This document shows positions 45,020 through 53,138 of a stretch of 64,000 nucleotides of DNA, one piece after another. Within the stretch, counting starts at the first letter, position 1. The number at the start of each line of letters is the position of its first letter. The notes below the pieces were generated by a model that worked only from the letters and a program-made list of their open reading frames with translations, searched no databases and was not told the origin of the DNA. The position numbers were made by a program, and so were the translations under genes. Source of the stretch: Mesorhizobium sophorae (GTDB lineage Bacteria; Pseudomonadota; Alphaproteobacteria; Rhizobiales; Rhizobiaceae); NCBI RefSeq assembly GCF_002270415.1, contig NZ_NNRI01000001.1:310001-374000 (forward strand), written 5' to 3'.

Positions 45020-45871
45020 ATGCCCTGCACGGTGTTCGCGGAAAACATGGGGTGGTTCCACAAGGGCAGCAACGGCCAGGCGATCGCGCCGGGTGACGTC
45101 TGCTTGACGCCGCCCCCGCCACCCGCGGGGCCGGTTCCGGTGCCTTATGTCAACATGGCGTTCGCCAAGGACCTGATCAAGGGAAGCAAGAGCGTCAAGG
45201 CGGATGGCGGCAATCCGACGGCGCTGGAAAACGTTTCAGAGTGCTCGATGTCCACCGGCAATGAACCGGCGACGCCAGGTCTCGGCGCGGGCGTGGTGAC
45301 GCACAAGATCAAAGGCAAGGCCAGTTTCACACTGTGGTCGTTCACGGTGAAAGTAGAAGGCAAGGGCGTTTGCCGGCACGGCGATCCTGTGCTGCAGAAC
45401 ACCATGTGCACTCCGCCGAATTGCACGACCCTCGGCGCATTAACGACGCTCAGGGCCGAGTTGGGTGACCTGTACAACAAGCCTTGCCCGAAGAGCAAAC
45501 CCTACAGTCAGGCCTGCCGGCCGGGCCGCTCGGCCGAGCAGCGCGACGCGGTTAATGGAAAGCCTTGCTGGGAATGCAAGGGCAAGAGGGCAACCGGCAC
45601 CGCCCCATTCCATAGGGAAAAGAGGGGGAGGAGGAAGAGCAAGCAGCAATGGACCAAGAATGAGGACGGCTCATGGGAAAAGAAGGAGTATCGCACCCAC
45701 GACCACCAGCCCCCGCTGAACGAGGCATGGGACAAGGGCGGCTGCCATCTCGGCGTTGAAAAATTCAAGGAGATGATGCGCAAGGCGAAGTTCGCCCGGC
45801 CGCATTGTGAAGAGCACTACATGAGCCAAGGCTCGAAGGTTAAGGCGAAGGTAGCCAGGGGCAGGAGATGA
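45020..45871 (+). CDS. PAAR-like DUF4150 protein with putative DHxPP/Cys-rich nuclease toxin tail
   Basis: 283 aa. Residues 1-135 are a DUF4150 PAAR-like tip (MGWFHKGSNGQAIAPGDVC, PYVNMAFAKDL, KGVCRHGDPVLQNTMCTPPN). Residues about 150-283 are basic and resemble HNH-type nuclease toxins: C183xxC186 (GKPCWECKGKR), D228-H229-Q-P-P-L, GGC242 and C263xxH266 (PHCEEHYMSQG). His229 would be the catalytic base and the Cys residues a zinc site; this is inferred from motif spacing. Two small acidic genes follow as expected for immunity. It is the likely effector of the VgrG upstream. Confidence 0.8.
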   Translation: MPCTVFAENMGWFHKGSNGQAIAPGDVCLTPPPPPAGPVPVPYVNMAFAKDLIKGSKSVKADGGNPTALENVSECSMSTGNEPATPGLGAGVVTHKIKGKASFTLWSFTVKVEGKGVCRHGDPVLQNTMCTPPNCTTLGALTTLRAELGDLYNKPCPKSKPYSQACRPGRSAEQRDAVNGKPCWECKGKRATGTAPFHREKRGRRKSKQQWTKNEDGSWEKKEYRTHDHQPPLNEAWDKGGCHLGVEKFKEMMRKAKFARPHCEEHYMSQGSKVKAKVARGRR

Positions 45872-45883
45872 GAGGTACGATCG

Positions 45884-46318
45884 ATGAACGCGCGATACGA
45901 CGATCTCCAGGCTGAATATGTCGCCGATCTCCGCAAGGTTCTGCCGCCAGTGATGGCCTGGTGGAAGGAACACGCAGGGCGCGGTCCTGAAAAAATGCAG
46001 GACGCAAAATCCCTCAACTCGTTCGAACAACGATGGCCGATGGGTCCCGTTGCGCATCCCAGAGTGCTTGAGGTCGTCCGAATCTATTACCTGCGCATCC
46101 TCGAACTGAACCGCGAGAACGAAACGAACAAGCAGCCGGACGCTGCGCCGGAGGAAGGTGATTGGGGGTCCGACGACGACTCAGATGACGTCGACTTTGC
46201 GCTTCCGGTCGATTTGCTGGTCAACGACCTCAAGACCGCGGCTCCTGATCTCTTTGAGATCATGACCTTTCTCGTCTTCGTTCCGGTCGGCCTGTCTCCA
46301 GGCGGGGAGTATTGCTGA
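45884..46318 (+). CDS. Putative immunity protein 1
   Basis: 144 aa, cytosolic and very acidic (EEGDWGSDDDSDDVDF), which suits a partner for the basic toxin tail. It starts 12 bases behind the effector with GAGAGG 7 bases upstream. It shares pattern with the next gene: EYVADLRKVLPPVMAWW, FEQRWPMGPVAHPRVLEVVR.YYL and a C-terminal VFVPVGL. I do not know the family; the role is inferred from position, charge and size. Confidence 0.65.
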   Translation: MNARYDDLQAEYVADLRKVLPPVMAWWKEHAGRGPEKMQDAKSLNSFEQRWPMGPVAHPRVLEVVRIYYLRILELNRENETNKQPDAAPEEGDWGSDDDSDDVDFALPVDLLVNDLKTAAPDLFEIMTFLVFVPVGLSPGGEYC

Positions 46319-46319
46319 C

Positions 46320-46811
46320 ATGGCGTTCAAGGTCGTCCACAACATCGAAAACGGCGTAAGGCAGCTTTTGAACGCGCCCGACGATCTCGCGGGCCAGGTG
46401 CCGGGCCAGGGCAAAGCCAAACCGATTGCCGAAGCGACCGAGCAGCACAGGGAAATCTACGCAGAGTACATCGCCAACTTCGAGGTTGCGTACAAGGTCG
46501 CGGACAACTGGTGGCAGGGCAATGTGCAGGCTTTCGTTGAGGAAGGTTATGACCACGACGAGGCGGTCGACCTGGCATTCGACAGGCGTCTGGCCGGTCC
46601 AGCATCGGCGCCCGAAGTCGTCTGGTTCTTTCGCAACTACTGGCTCGAATTCGACGAGGTCAACCGCTCGTTGCCCGCGGCCGATCGCGTGCCCCCGCAG
46701 GTCGCGATGCTGCAATGGCTGGTCGACGAGAAGTACGAGGATTATGTGCAATTGATAACGTGCATGCCGTACTGGCCGATCGGTCTTGACGAGAACGGCA
46801 ACTGGACCTGA
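46320..46811 (+). CDS. Putative immunity protein 2, paralogue of the previous gene
   Basis: 163 aa, acidic and Trp/Tyr-rich. The segments EYIANFEVAYKVADNWW, FDRRLAGPASAPEVVWFFRNYWLEFDEVNR and MPYWPIGLDENGNW line up in order with matching segments of the gene before it, so the two are diverged tandem copies. The start lies 1 base behind the previous stop with GGGGAG upstream. It may protect against the same or a related toxin variant. Confidence 0.65.
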   Translation: MAFKVVHNIENGVRQLLNAPDDLAGQVPGQGKAKPIAEATEQHREIYAEYIANFEVAYKVADNWWQGNVQAFVEEGYDHDEAVDLAFDRRLAGPASAPEVVWFFRNYWLEFDEVNRSLPAADRVPPQVAMLQWLVDEKYEDYVQLITCMPYWPIGLDENGNWT

Positions 46812-46814
46812 ACC

Positions 46815-47900
46815 ATGTCGTTCGACGTCGAGGTCGAGAACCGGACACCATTCAGCGCCGTGACCCACGTCCAGCATGACGCGGACGGCCAGGAGGTGCT
46901 CGTCGCGATGTTTTCGGCGAGCTTCGAGGCGCCAGAACGGGACGGCAGGCTGGACATTGCGGCGGCTCAGTTGCCTGTGGTCCTCGGAGATGTGCCGCGT
47001 GGCGTGCCCGGCGTATCGTCAAACCGCTATGACGCCGACATCGCACCGCGAAAGCCGGCGTCCGAGATCGTCGTCAACGGCACCGCCTACACGCCGAAGG
47101 ACAGGCCGGCGCGTGAGATGCAGGTCGGCTTTCGCGTCAACGGCCTGCAGAAGGTGCTACATGTGGTCGGGGACCGTATCTACGACGCGGGCGCTTACAG
47201 TGAGCCGCTCCCCTTCCGCACAATGCCGATCATTTATGAACGCGCCTTTGGCGGCATGACCGCCGCCGCAGCTGATGCCGAAAACCCAGTCGGCGTCGGC
47301 TTTCGCCATGCCGTCTCGGCCGACCCCTCCGTCAGAACACATGCGCCCAACATCACCTATCCGGACCAGATGTTCCGCGGCCCGCAGGACCGGCCGAGGG
47401 CCGCAGGCTTCGGCCCGATTGGCAGGAATTGGCGGCAGCGCCTCCAGTATGCGGGCACCTACGACCAGGCCTGGATCGACAACCAGTGGCCGTTGCCGCC
47501 CAAGGATTTCGATCCGCGGCACCATATGAGCACGCCCCCCGACCAGCACCTGCCGCGCATCGTCGGCGGCGAAGACGTGCGGCTCATCGGTCTGACGCCG
47601 TCCGGCTGCTGGGATTTCCGGATGCCGCGTGTCATCGCGCCGATCCGCCTGCTCTTCGCCGACAGGGTCGAGGAGCGCGATTTTGTGGCCGACACGGCCA
47701 TCATCGAGCCGGACCTCTGGCGCGTCACCCTGAAATCGCGCATCGCGCTCGTCACCCGCCGCAACGCGCCCGCCCTGCGTGCAATCGTTTTCGGACAAGT
47801 CACGCCCGCGCTGCTCGTGGCGAAGCGCAAGCGCAAGCAGTATTTCAGCCACTATGGAGGCGACGGGACATTGCGTGACCGGCCGATGTGGCAACCGTGA
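46815..47900 (+). CDS. DUF2169 T6SS adaptor/chaperone
   Basis: 361 aa, matching DUF2169: NRTPFSAVTHVQHDADGQE at the start, then DIAPRKPASEIVVNGTAYTP, MPIIYERAFGG and NPVGVGF. In Agrobacterium a DUF2169 protein is needed to load a PAAR-type effector on VgrG, so this should do the same for the effector two genes upstream. It begins 3 bases behind the second immunity gene and overlaps the next gene, so the whole cassette is one operon. Confidence 0.88.
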   Translation: MSFDVEVENRTPFSAVTHVQHDADGQEVLVAMFSASFEAPERDGRLDIAAAQLPVVLGDVPRGVPGVSSNRYDADIAPRKPASEIVVNGTAYTPKDRPAREMQVGFRVNGLQKVLHVVGDRIYDAGAYSEPLPFRTMPIIYERAFGGMTAAAADAENPVGVGFRHAVSADPSVRTHAPNITYPDQMFRGPQDRPRAAGFGPIGRNWRQRLQYAGTYDQAWIDNQWPLPPKDFDPRHHMSTPPDQHLPRIVGGEDVRLIGLTPSGCWDFRMPRVIAPIRLLFADRVEERDFVADTAIIEPDLWRVTLKSRIALVTRRNAPALRAIVFGQVTPALLVAKRKRKQYFSHYGGDGTLRDRPMWQP

Positions 47901-48937
47901 AGGCCCCGGTCTACCTCGCGGGCGCGGGCGCGGTCACTGCCGCCGGGTTGGACGCGCGCCAGACGCTGGCGGCCATTCGCGCCGGCCTGTCGGCATTCAA
48001 TGAAATCGTGGTCGAGCCGTTCCCCTCTACCCAGATCGCCGCGCGTGTACCGACGACCTGGAAACTGCGCAAAACCGATGGCGAGTGGCTGGTGAACATG
48101 GCCGTTCGGGCCATCATGGAAGCACTTCGCTCGGGGCCGTTCGCGGCGGCGGCGACGGCGCTAGTCATTTCGCCGCCCGAGAGCTTCCGCAGGCATCCGG
48201 CCTTTGCGACCGTACCATTTGTCGAGTTTCTGCCTGCCGTCATGCTCGGTTGCGGCGGCAGCTTCCATCCGGCGTCGATCGCGGTGGATGGCGGCGCGGC
48301 GGCCAATGTCGGTCTGCTTGAACGCGCGGCAGACTTGTTCAGCCGGCCAGGTGTCGAACAGATCATCCTGGGCGGGGTCGACAGTTTCCTCAACGACGTC
48401 GACCTGGACCGACTGCGGCAAAGCGGGCGCCTGAAGTCGTCGGACGGCGCTCAGGGTCTGGTCCCCGGCGAAGCGGCGGTCTTCGTCAGGCTGACGAGCG
48501 CGCCGGAGGGTAATGGCGCGGTCGCTCCCGCTGTCGTCAATATCGGCGTCGCGCGCGAGGAAGACAGTGTCCTCTCCGACCGTTTCAGTCAGGGCCGCGC
48601 CATGCTGAGCGCGTTGCGCGCGGCGGTTGCGAGCAACGGGCCGAAGGAACCTGACATTTCGTTTGTCGTCAGCAATTCCAACGGCGAGCGTCATCGCGCA
48701 CTCGAGCAACTGGTTGTGCACCCGCGCTTCTATCGCACGCTGCGAGAATTGACCCCGACGGCGTATCCGGCGATGACCGTCGGCGAGATTGGTGCTGCGG
48801 CAGGTGCGCTGGCGTTGATGCTGGCGGCGGATGGCATGCGGCAAAACTATGCGCCGGGACCTGCAGCGATGCTTGAGATAGCGTCCGAAACAGGCCTGAG
48901 GACGGCGGCGGTGGTCACGGGAATGCGCCGGCGTTGA
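47888..48937 (+). CDS. Ketosynthase-like (thiolase-fold) T6SS-associated protein
   Basis: 349 aa from GTG 47888, 13 bases inside the DUF2169 gene. The thiolase fold is shown by VYLAGAGAVTAAGLDARQTLAAIRAG at the N-terminus, IILGGVDSFLND in the middle and GEIGAAAGALALML at the end. At the place of the acyl-binding Cys of true ketosynthases (normally DTACSS-like) it has AVDGGAAANVG, so no nucleophile is visible. Such proteins appear beside DUF2169 and PAAR genes; a structural or binding role is more likely than fatty-acid synthesis. Confidence 0.75.
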   Translation: MATVKAPVYLAGAGAVTAAGLDARQTLAAIRAGLSAFNEIVVEPFPSTQIAARVPTTWKLRKTDGEWLVNMAVRAIMEALRSGPFAAAATALVISPPESFRRHPAFATVPFVEFLPAVMLGCGGSFHPASIAVDGGAAANVGLLERAADLFSRPGVEQIILGGVDSFLNDVDLDRLRQSGRLKSSDGAQGLVPGEAAVFVRLTSAPEGNGAVAPAVVNIGVAREEDSVLSDRFSQGRAMLSALRAAVASNGPKEPDISFVVSNSNGERHRALEQLVVHPRFYRTLRELTPTAYPAMTVGEIGAAAGALALMLAADGMRQNYAPGPAAMLEIASETGLRTAAVVTGMRRR

Positions 48938-48959
48938 GTTGATCGGCTTCAGGCTGGAA

Positions 48960-49077
48960 AGGGGCGTGCGCGCCGTCGTTGGCAGAGGAGGGCTGAGACA
49001 GACTTCGCCTGGCGCAATGCCCTTGCCACCACTGCCCTTGTGAAAGAAGCCCATGCTCTGAAGACAGTAAGGCCCAT
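48960..49077 (-). pseudogene. PAAR-like DUF4150 gene stub, frameshifted and truncated
   Basis: It starts with ATG 49077, 2 bases behind tagF copy 2, reads MGLTVF, then loses frame (about 4 bases missing near 49054) and continues MGFFHKGSGGKGIAPGEVCLSPPLP before homology ends. This equals the first 35 residues of the DUF4150 effector at 45020. The remainder, including any toxin, is gone at the junction with the inverted cassette. Confidence 0.8.
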
Positions 49078-49079
49078 CG

Positions 49080-49616
49080 TCAGATATCCTCGATTGCGGG
49101 CTTGGTGGCGCGCAGCTTCGGCAGGGCGTTGTCAGCGAGGTCGTGGATATCAGCGAAGCAAAACTCGGTGACGCCGAAGTCATCGCACCAGAACGTTAAG
49201 GCGGAAGCGTCGCCCGTGCTCGTCTCTCTCAGCAAGGCCACCGTCTCTGCTAGTTTGGTGGTTGACCAGTTACCTTCCACAGCGCCATTAAGGCATGCGG
49301 CGATTTCGTCAAACCATCTGGCGGTTGGCTCCGGCGGCGGTCCAAGCCTTACAATGGCAAAGGGGTATCGGCGCCCTACGCGGTCGTAGCTCATGCGCCA
49401 TGCCCCGGCACAGGGCTGGTCGCCGAAGATGCCGGCCGGCACGGTGAAGCGCCATACGCGCGAGTCAAGTTCCCCCTCATCGGGTCGCGCCAGCAATTCC
49501 ATCGACATCCAGCGGTCCCAGCGGTCGATGAAAGCCCGCGGCAGGTTCCAGGCGACGAAATCTCCGGTCGCCGGGATCTTTCCGAAGAAGCCGGTGCTTA
49601 TATCTGCGGTGGACAT
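49080..49616 (-). CDS. tagF: T6SS accessory TagF (ImpM), copy 2
   Basis: 178 aa starting MSTADISTGFFGKIPATGDF at ATG 49616, 19 bases inside tssM. It has the same FTVPAGIFGDQPCAGAWRMSYDRVGRRYPFAI block as copy 1; the C-terminal part is more diverged. The longer reading frame upstream to 50090 is antisense noise within tssM. This is the last intact gene of the main T6SS operon. Confidence 0.9.
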   Translation of the reverse strand: MSTADISTGFFGKIPATGDFVAWNLPRAFIDRWDRWMSMELLARPDEGELDSRVWRFTVPAGIFGDQPCAGAWRMSYDRVGRRYPFAIVRLGPPPEPTARWFDEIAACLNGAVEGNWSTTKLAETVALLRETSTGDASALTFWCDDFGVTEFCFADIHDLADNALPKLRATKPAIEDI

Positions 49617-52600
49617 GAGAATTTCTTGAACATTTCCAGATTGTACGGGTTTTCGACGCTGGCGGCCTTGAGCTCGAAATCGGCGTACATGCCTTTCGTG
49701 CCCAGGCGCAGGCTGTAGACATCGGACAGCGAAGTGCCGGCGAAGCGGCCGCTGCGCAGCATCCTCAGCCATGCCCAGCTGCCGGTCTCGTTGAGCAGGA
49801 CTTCGGGCGATCCGTCGATCGGCTGGAAGGCGAGCGTAATGACCCCGGTGCCATCCTTGCCGGGCCAGGTCATCGGCTGCGGCCGCGTCGCGTTGTTGTA
49901 GTAGACGAGGCTCTGGCCATCGAGATTGAGCGTGACGCGCGTGACGTTGGGAGACAGATCCTTCGGCTCGAGCGTGAAGCTCATCACCGGTCCGGTACCA
50001 CCGGGAAAGAGATCGTCGCGGATATGCCTGGCCTGCTCGAACGCCGGCAGCGCCGCAGGATCGAGGCCGAAATCGGCGCGCCACTTCCATGGCTGGCTGG
50101 TCGTGTCCACATAGTTGATCAGGTGGTCGTTGATGAAACCGTCGATCAGCCCGGCCGGTCCGAACAGGCGGGCGAAATCACGCACATTGACGTCCACAGC
50201 GCTCTCGGCGCTGAAGGGATAGCGGTCGTTCAGCGCGGCCTGGCAGAAAGGCAGTATGTCGGCCCGCCAGATGGCGTTGAGCTCCGAAGTGACCGCTTTC
50301 TGAGTCAAATTGCTGGTATCGCCGGCAATCCCGCCCAGCCAGGTGTTGATGGGGTCGGGCAGGATCTGTGCCTGCCTGGCGACCGCGCCCGTCAGTTCGG
50401 CAAGGCCGCCCTGCTTCTTGATGGCGTCCTGCGGATTGGGGTTCGCGGTGACCGTCTGCAGCACGTTCGAAAGCGCGGTCAGCGCGACAACCGCGGCATC
50501 CAGTGCCGGCGGCTGGCCGTCGACCTCGGCGATGGTGCTCTTGAGCGGTTTGAAATGTTCGGCCACCAGATTGCCGGTCAGGTCCACCTCGCTGGCCGAT
50601 CCGGCGCGGGGAAGCAGTTTCGCGCCGCTTGTCGCCAGCTTGCCGAGCTTGCCAAGCTTGCCGAGCAGTTTCGAAGCGCCCTTGGCCGCCGCCTTGTTGT
50701 CGGCGGGCGCGTCATCCTCGGAGCGCGTCAACTCGGTCTCCTGAACGACCGCCGTAAGCAGCCGCTTCAGCGCCGAGTCTGCACTCGACAGGTCCTTCAG
50801 ATTTTCGCCGGCGACATTGAGATCGGTCAATGGCGCCAGCCTCATGTCGCGCAGGAAGCTATCCCATTGCGCGATATAGTCGTCATAGTAGAGCTTCAGA
50901 ATATCCTCCGACAGCGCCGAGACCGAAGTTTCTGAGTTTTCCGAGCAGCCGCCGGCGAAAACGGCGCGATCGAGCGCCGCTTGGGCGGCGACATCGTCGA
51001 TGCGGTCGAGAATGACATCGTGGAAGCCGGTATAGGTGAAGGCTCCCGAAATCCCGACGCGAAGTGTCTTGGCGGATCGCCGTGCAAACACCTTGCCACC
51101 GTTGGGGCCGGCGAAATTGGCCGGGATCCACTCCTTGAGCCCGGCCACTGCCGGATCGGCCAGCAACTGCTTGTAGGCACGCGCCGGCAGTGAAATCGTG
51201 CACACCGTCTTCAACGCTTCGGCAACCAGGGCCTGGTCGGGCGCAATATAGCTTTCGTCGACCGTCATGCGGCGGATGGCGGCAAGCTGGTGTTCTTCGG
51301 CATCGGCTGTCGGAAATGGTGCCGCGGCGGCGAATTCGGGCAGGCTGTTGACCCACCAGTTCTGGGCGAAATCGGGATCCATCTGCGACAGCCCGGTCAT
51401 CATCCGATAGGTCTTCAGCGCCCCGAGCATGAAATCCGGATCGCGGATCTGCCGCCACATGGTCGCCTCGAGCAGTGCGACCATGCGTGGCTCGAGGACG
51501 TTGCGCAGGGCGTGGTCGTAGGTGTCTGTCTGTGCCCGCACCAGTTCCGCCGAGGCCGATGGCCCCAGCAGGTCCTGGGCGGCGCCCGGCGGTTCTATCC
51601 GGGCACTTGCGACCGCGTCCATCGCACCGAGCGCGCCGTCCATGGCAGGCTGTTCCACCGATGCAGGGGTTGCGGCAACAGAGGTCAGCGGAGATTGCAG
51701 CGCTTCGAACTGGCCTGCCTGGGCCGAGATGGCATTGCGGTTGTCGTAGTAGGACCAGGTGAACACCGCACTGGCCAACAAACCCGCCACGGCACATGCA
51801 GCCGCGGCACCGCGCCAGATCCAGGCGCGGCGGCGTTGCGCCAGCGGGTCGAACGTACCGAGGCCGGCTTCCTTGAAGATGACTTCGGTGAGCAGGTTCT
51901 TGAGGAAGAAGCTGCGTTTCTCGACCCGTGGTGCGGGGAGGGCCCGGCGTGGCGGTAGGCCGAAGGAAGAAGACAGCGCCGCGGTCAGCCGGTCGATGGG
52001 CGCCCCTTCCTGCGTCGCCGATGTCAGGTAGAGCCCGCGCAGCCAGGCGACCTCTTCATACCGGCTTTCGCCGAACATCGCCTCGACCAGCACCTGGATC
52101 GGTTCGGACAGGCTTGCGAGTTGGGCGGGAAACCGGAAGATCTCGGCACGGGCGGCGAGTTTGTCCTCATCCTCCAGGCGCGGCACCAGCCGCCGCTCGA
52201 GTTCCGTCGCCAACGTCGAAATCTCTCGTTCGATGGTCTTGGCATCCACACGCGCATCCAGCGCGAAGGTCGTTCCCCATACCTGCTCGCGCGAGGCAGT
52301 GGACAAGCCGCCGAAGAAAGCCTCGAAACCCTTGATCAGATCGGCCTTGGTCAGCATCAGATAGACCGGAAGGCGGATTTCGAGGCGGTTGTTGAGCTCG
52401 GCCAACCGGCGGCGGATCTTGCGGCCGTGCGCCTTGATGGCGTCGTCGCCTTCCGAAAGCACGTCGATCGAAAGCGCGACGATCACGCCGTTGAGCGCGC
52501 GGCGGCCCCGGTGCTTCTTCAACAGGTCGAGGAAGCCCAGCCATTCCGCCGCGTCCACATCGGGCTGGCTCTCCTGCTGGACATAGCGGCCGGCGGTGTC

Positions 52601-53137
52601 GATCAGAACCGCGTTTTCGGAAAAGAACCAGTCGCAGTTGCGCGTGCCGCCGACCCCCTGCAGGTCGTCTGTGAGGTCGATCGGAAAATTCAGTCCGGAC
52701 TGCCGCAAGGCAGTGGTCTTGCCGGTGGCCGGCGGCCCGACGATCACATACCATGGCATTTCGCGCAGAAACTTGCGTCCGCCCAGCTTGCGGCGCTTCA
52801 GTTCGGCCATCACCTCGGCGAACTTGGCGCCCACGGCTGCGACATTCTCTTCGCCGGGGCTGAGCGGCTTTTCCACTGCTGGTGCGGCAATCTCGGCGAC
52901 GAACATGCGGTTGGCGCGGATCGCCCGGCGCTGGGCGACGATCAGCCAGATCAGCCAGAAGATGACCAGCAGCGCGATGATGACGATGCGCACATTTTCA
53001 GAGGCGAACGGTTCGTAGGGACCGACCCTGACGATCGGACCGAACACCCAGATGACCAGGGAAAGCAGCGTGATGCCGATCAGCGTCCACAGCCAGCGTG
53101 ATGTCAGAACTGCCCACAGGAAGCGCAGGATGAACAT
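49598..53137 (-). CDS. tssM: T6SS membrane-complex protein TssM (IcmF), copy 2
   Basis: 1179 aa, full length. Two N-terminal spans (about 12-34 and 48-68), a cytoplasmic nucleotide-binding domain with Walker A GPPATGKT (134-141), a third span (about 435-455, AAACAVAGLLASAVFTW), and a long periplasmic domain ending VENPYNLEMFKKFSCPPQI. It lies one base behind tssL copy 2 and is part of the main operon, so it is the likely core TssM. The remnant at 44055 is a deleted relative of this copy, not of copy 1. Confidence 0.95.
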   Translation of the reverse strand: MFILRFLWAVLTSRWLWTLIGITLLSLVIWVFGPIVRVGPYEPFASENVRIVIIALLVIFWLIWLIVAQRRAIRANRMFVAEIAAPAVEKPLSPGEENVAAVGAKFAEVMAELKRRKLGGRKFLREMPWYVIVGPPATGKTTALRQSGLNFPIDLTDDLQGVGGTRNCDWFFSENAVLIDTAGRYVQQESQPDVDAAEWLGFLDLLKKHRGRRALNGVIVALSIDVLSEGDDAIKAHGRKIRRRLAELNNRLEIRLPVYLMLTKADLIKGFEAFFGGLSTASREQVWGTTFALDARVDAKTIEREISTLATELERRLVPRLEDEDKLAARAEIFRFPAQLASLSEPIQVLVEAMFGESRYEEVAWLRGLYLTSATQEGAPIDRLTAALSSSFGLPPRRALPAPRVEKRSFFLKNLLTEVIFKEAGLGTFDPLAQRRRAWIWRGAAAACAVAGLLASAVFTWSYYDNRNAISAQAGQFEALQSPLTSVAATPASVEQPAMDGALGAMDAVASARIEPPGAAQDLLGPSASAELVRAQTDTYDHALRNVLEPRMVALLEATMWRQIRDPDFMLGALKTYRMMTGLSQMDPDFAQNWWVNSLPEFAAAAPFPTADAEEHQLAAIRRMTVDESYIAPDQALVAEALKTVCTISLPARAYKQLLADPAVAGLKEWIPANFAGPNGGKVFARRSAKTLRVGISGAFTYTGFHDVILDRIDDVAAQAALDRAVFAGGCSENSETSVSALSEDILKLYYDDYIAQWDSFLRDMRLAPLTDLNVAGENLKDLSSADSALKRLLTAVVQETELTRSEDDAPADNKAAAKGASKLLGKLGKLGKLATSGAKLLPRAGSASEVDLTGNLVAEHFKPLKSTIAEVDGQPPALDAAVVALTALSNVLQTVTANPNPQDAIKKQGGLAELTGAVARQAQILPDPINTWLGGIAGDTSNLTQKAVTSELNAIWRADILPFCQAALNDRYPFSAESAVDVNVRDFARLFGPAGLIDGFINDHLINYVDTTSQPWKWRADFGLDPAALPAFEQARHIRDDLFPGGTGPVMSFTLEPKDLSPNVTRVTLNLDGQSLVYYNNATRPQPMTWPGKDGTGVITLAFQPIDGSPEVLLNETGSWAWLRMLRSGRFAGTSLSDVYSLRLGTKGMYADFELKAASVENPYNLEMFKKFSCPPQI

Positions 53138-53138
53138 C

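Noticed and set aside
49617..50090. Upstream extension of tagF copy 2
   Set aside because: It runs out of frame inside tssM copy 2; the TagF family sequence begins at 49616.
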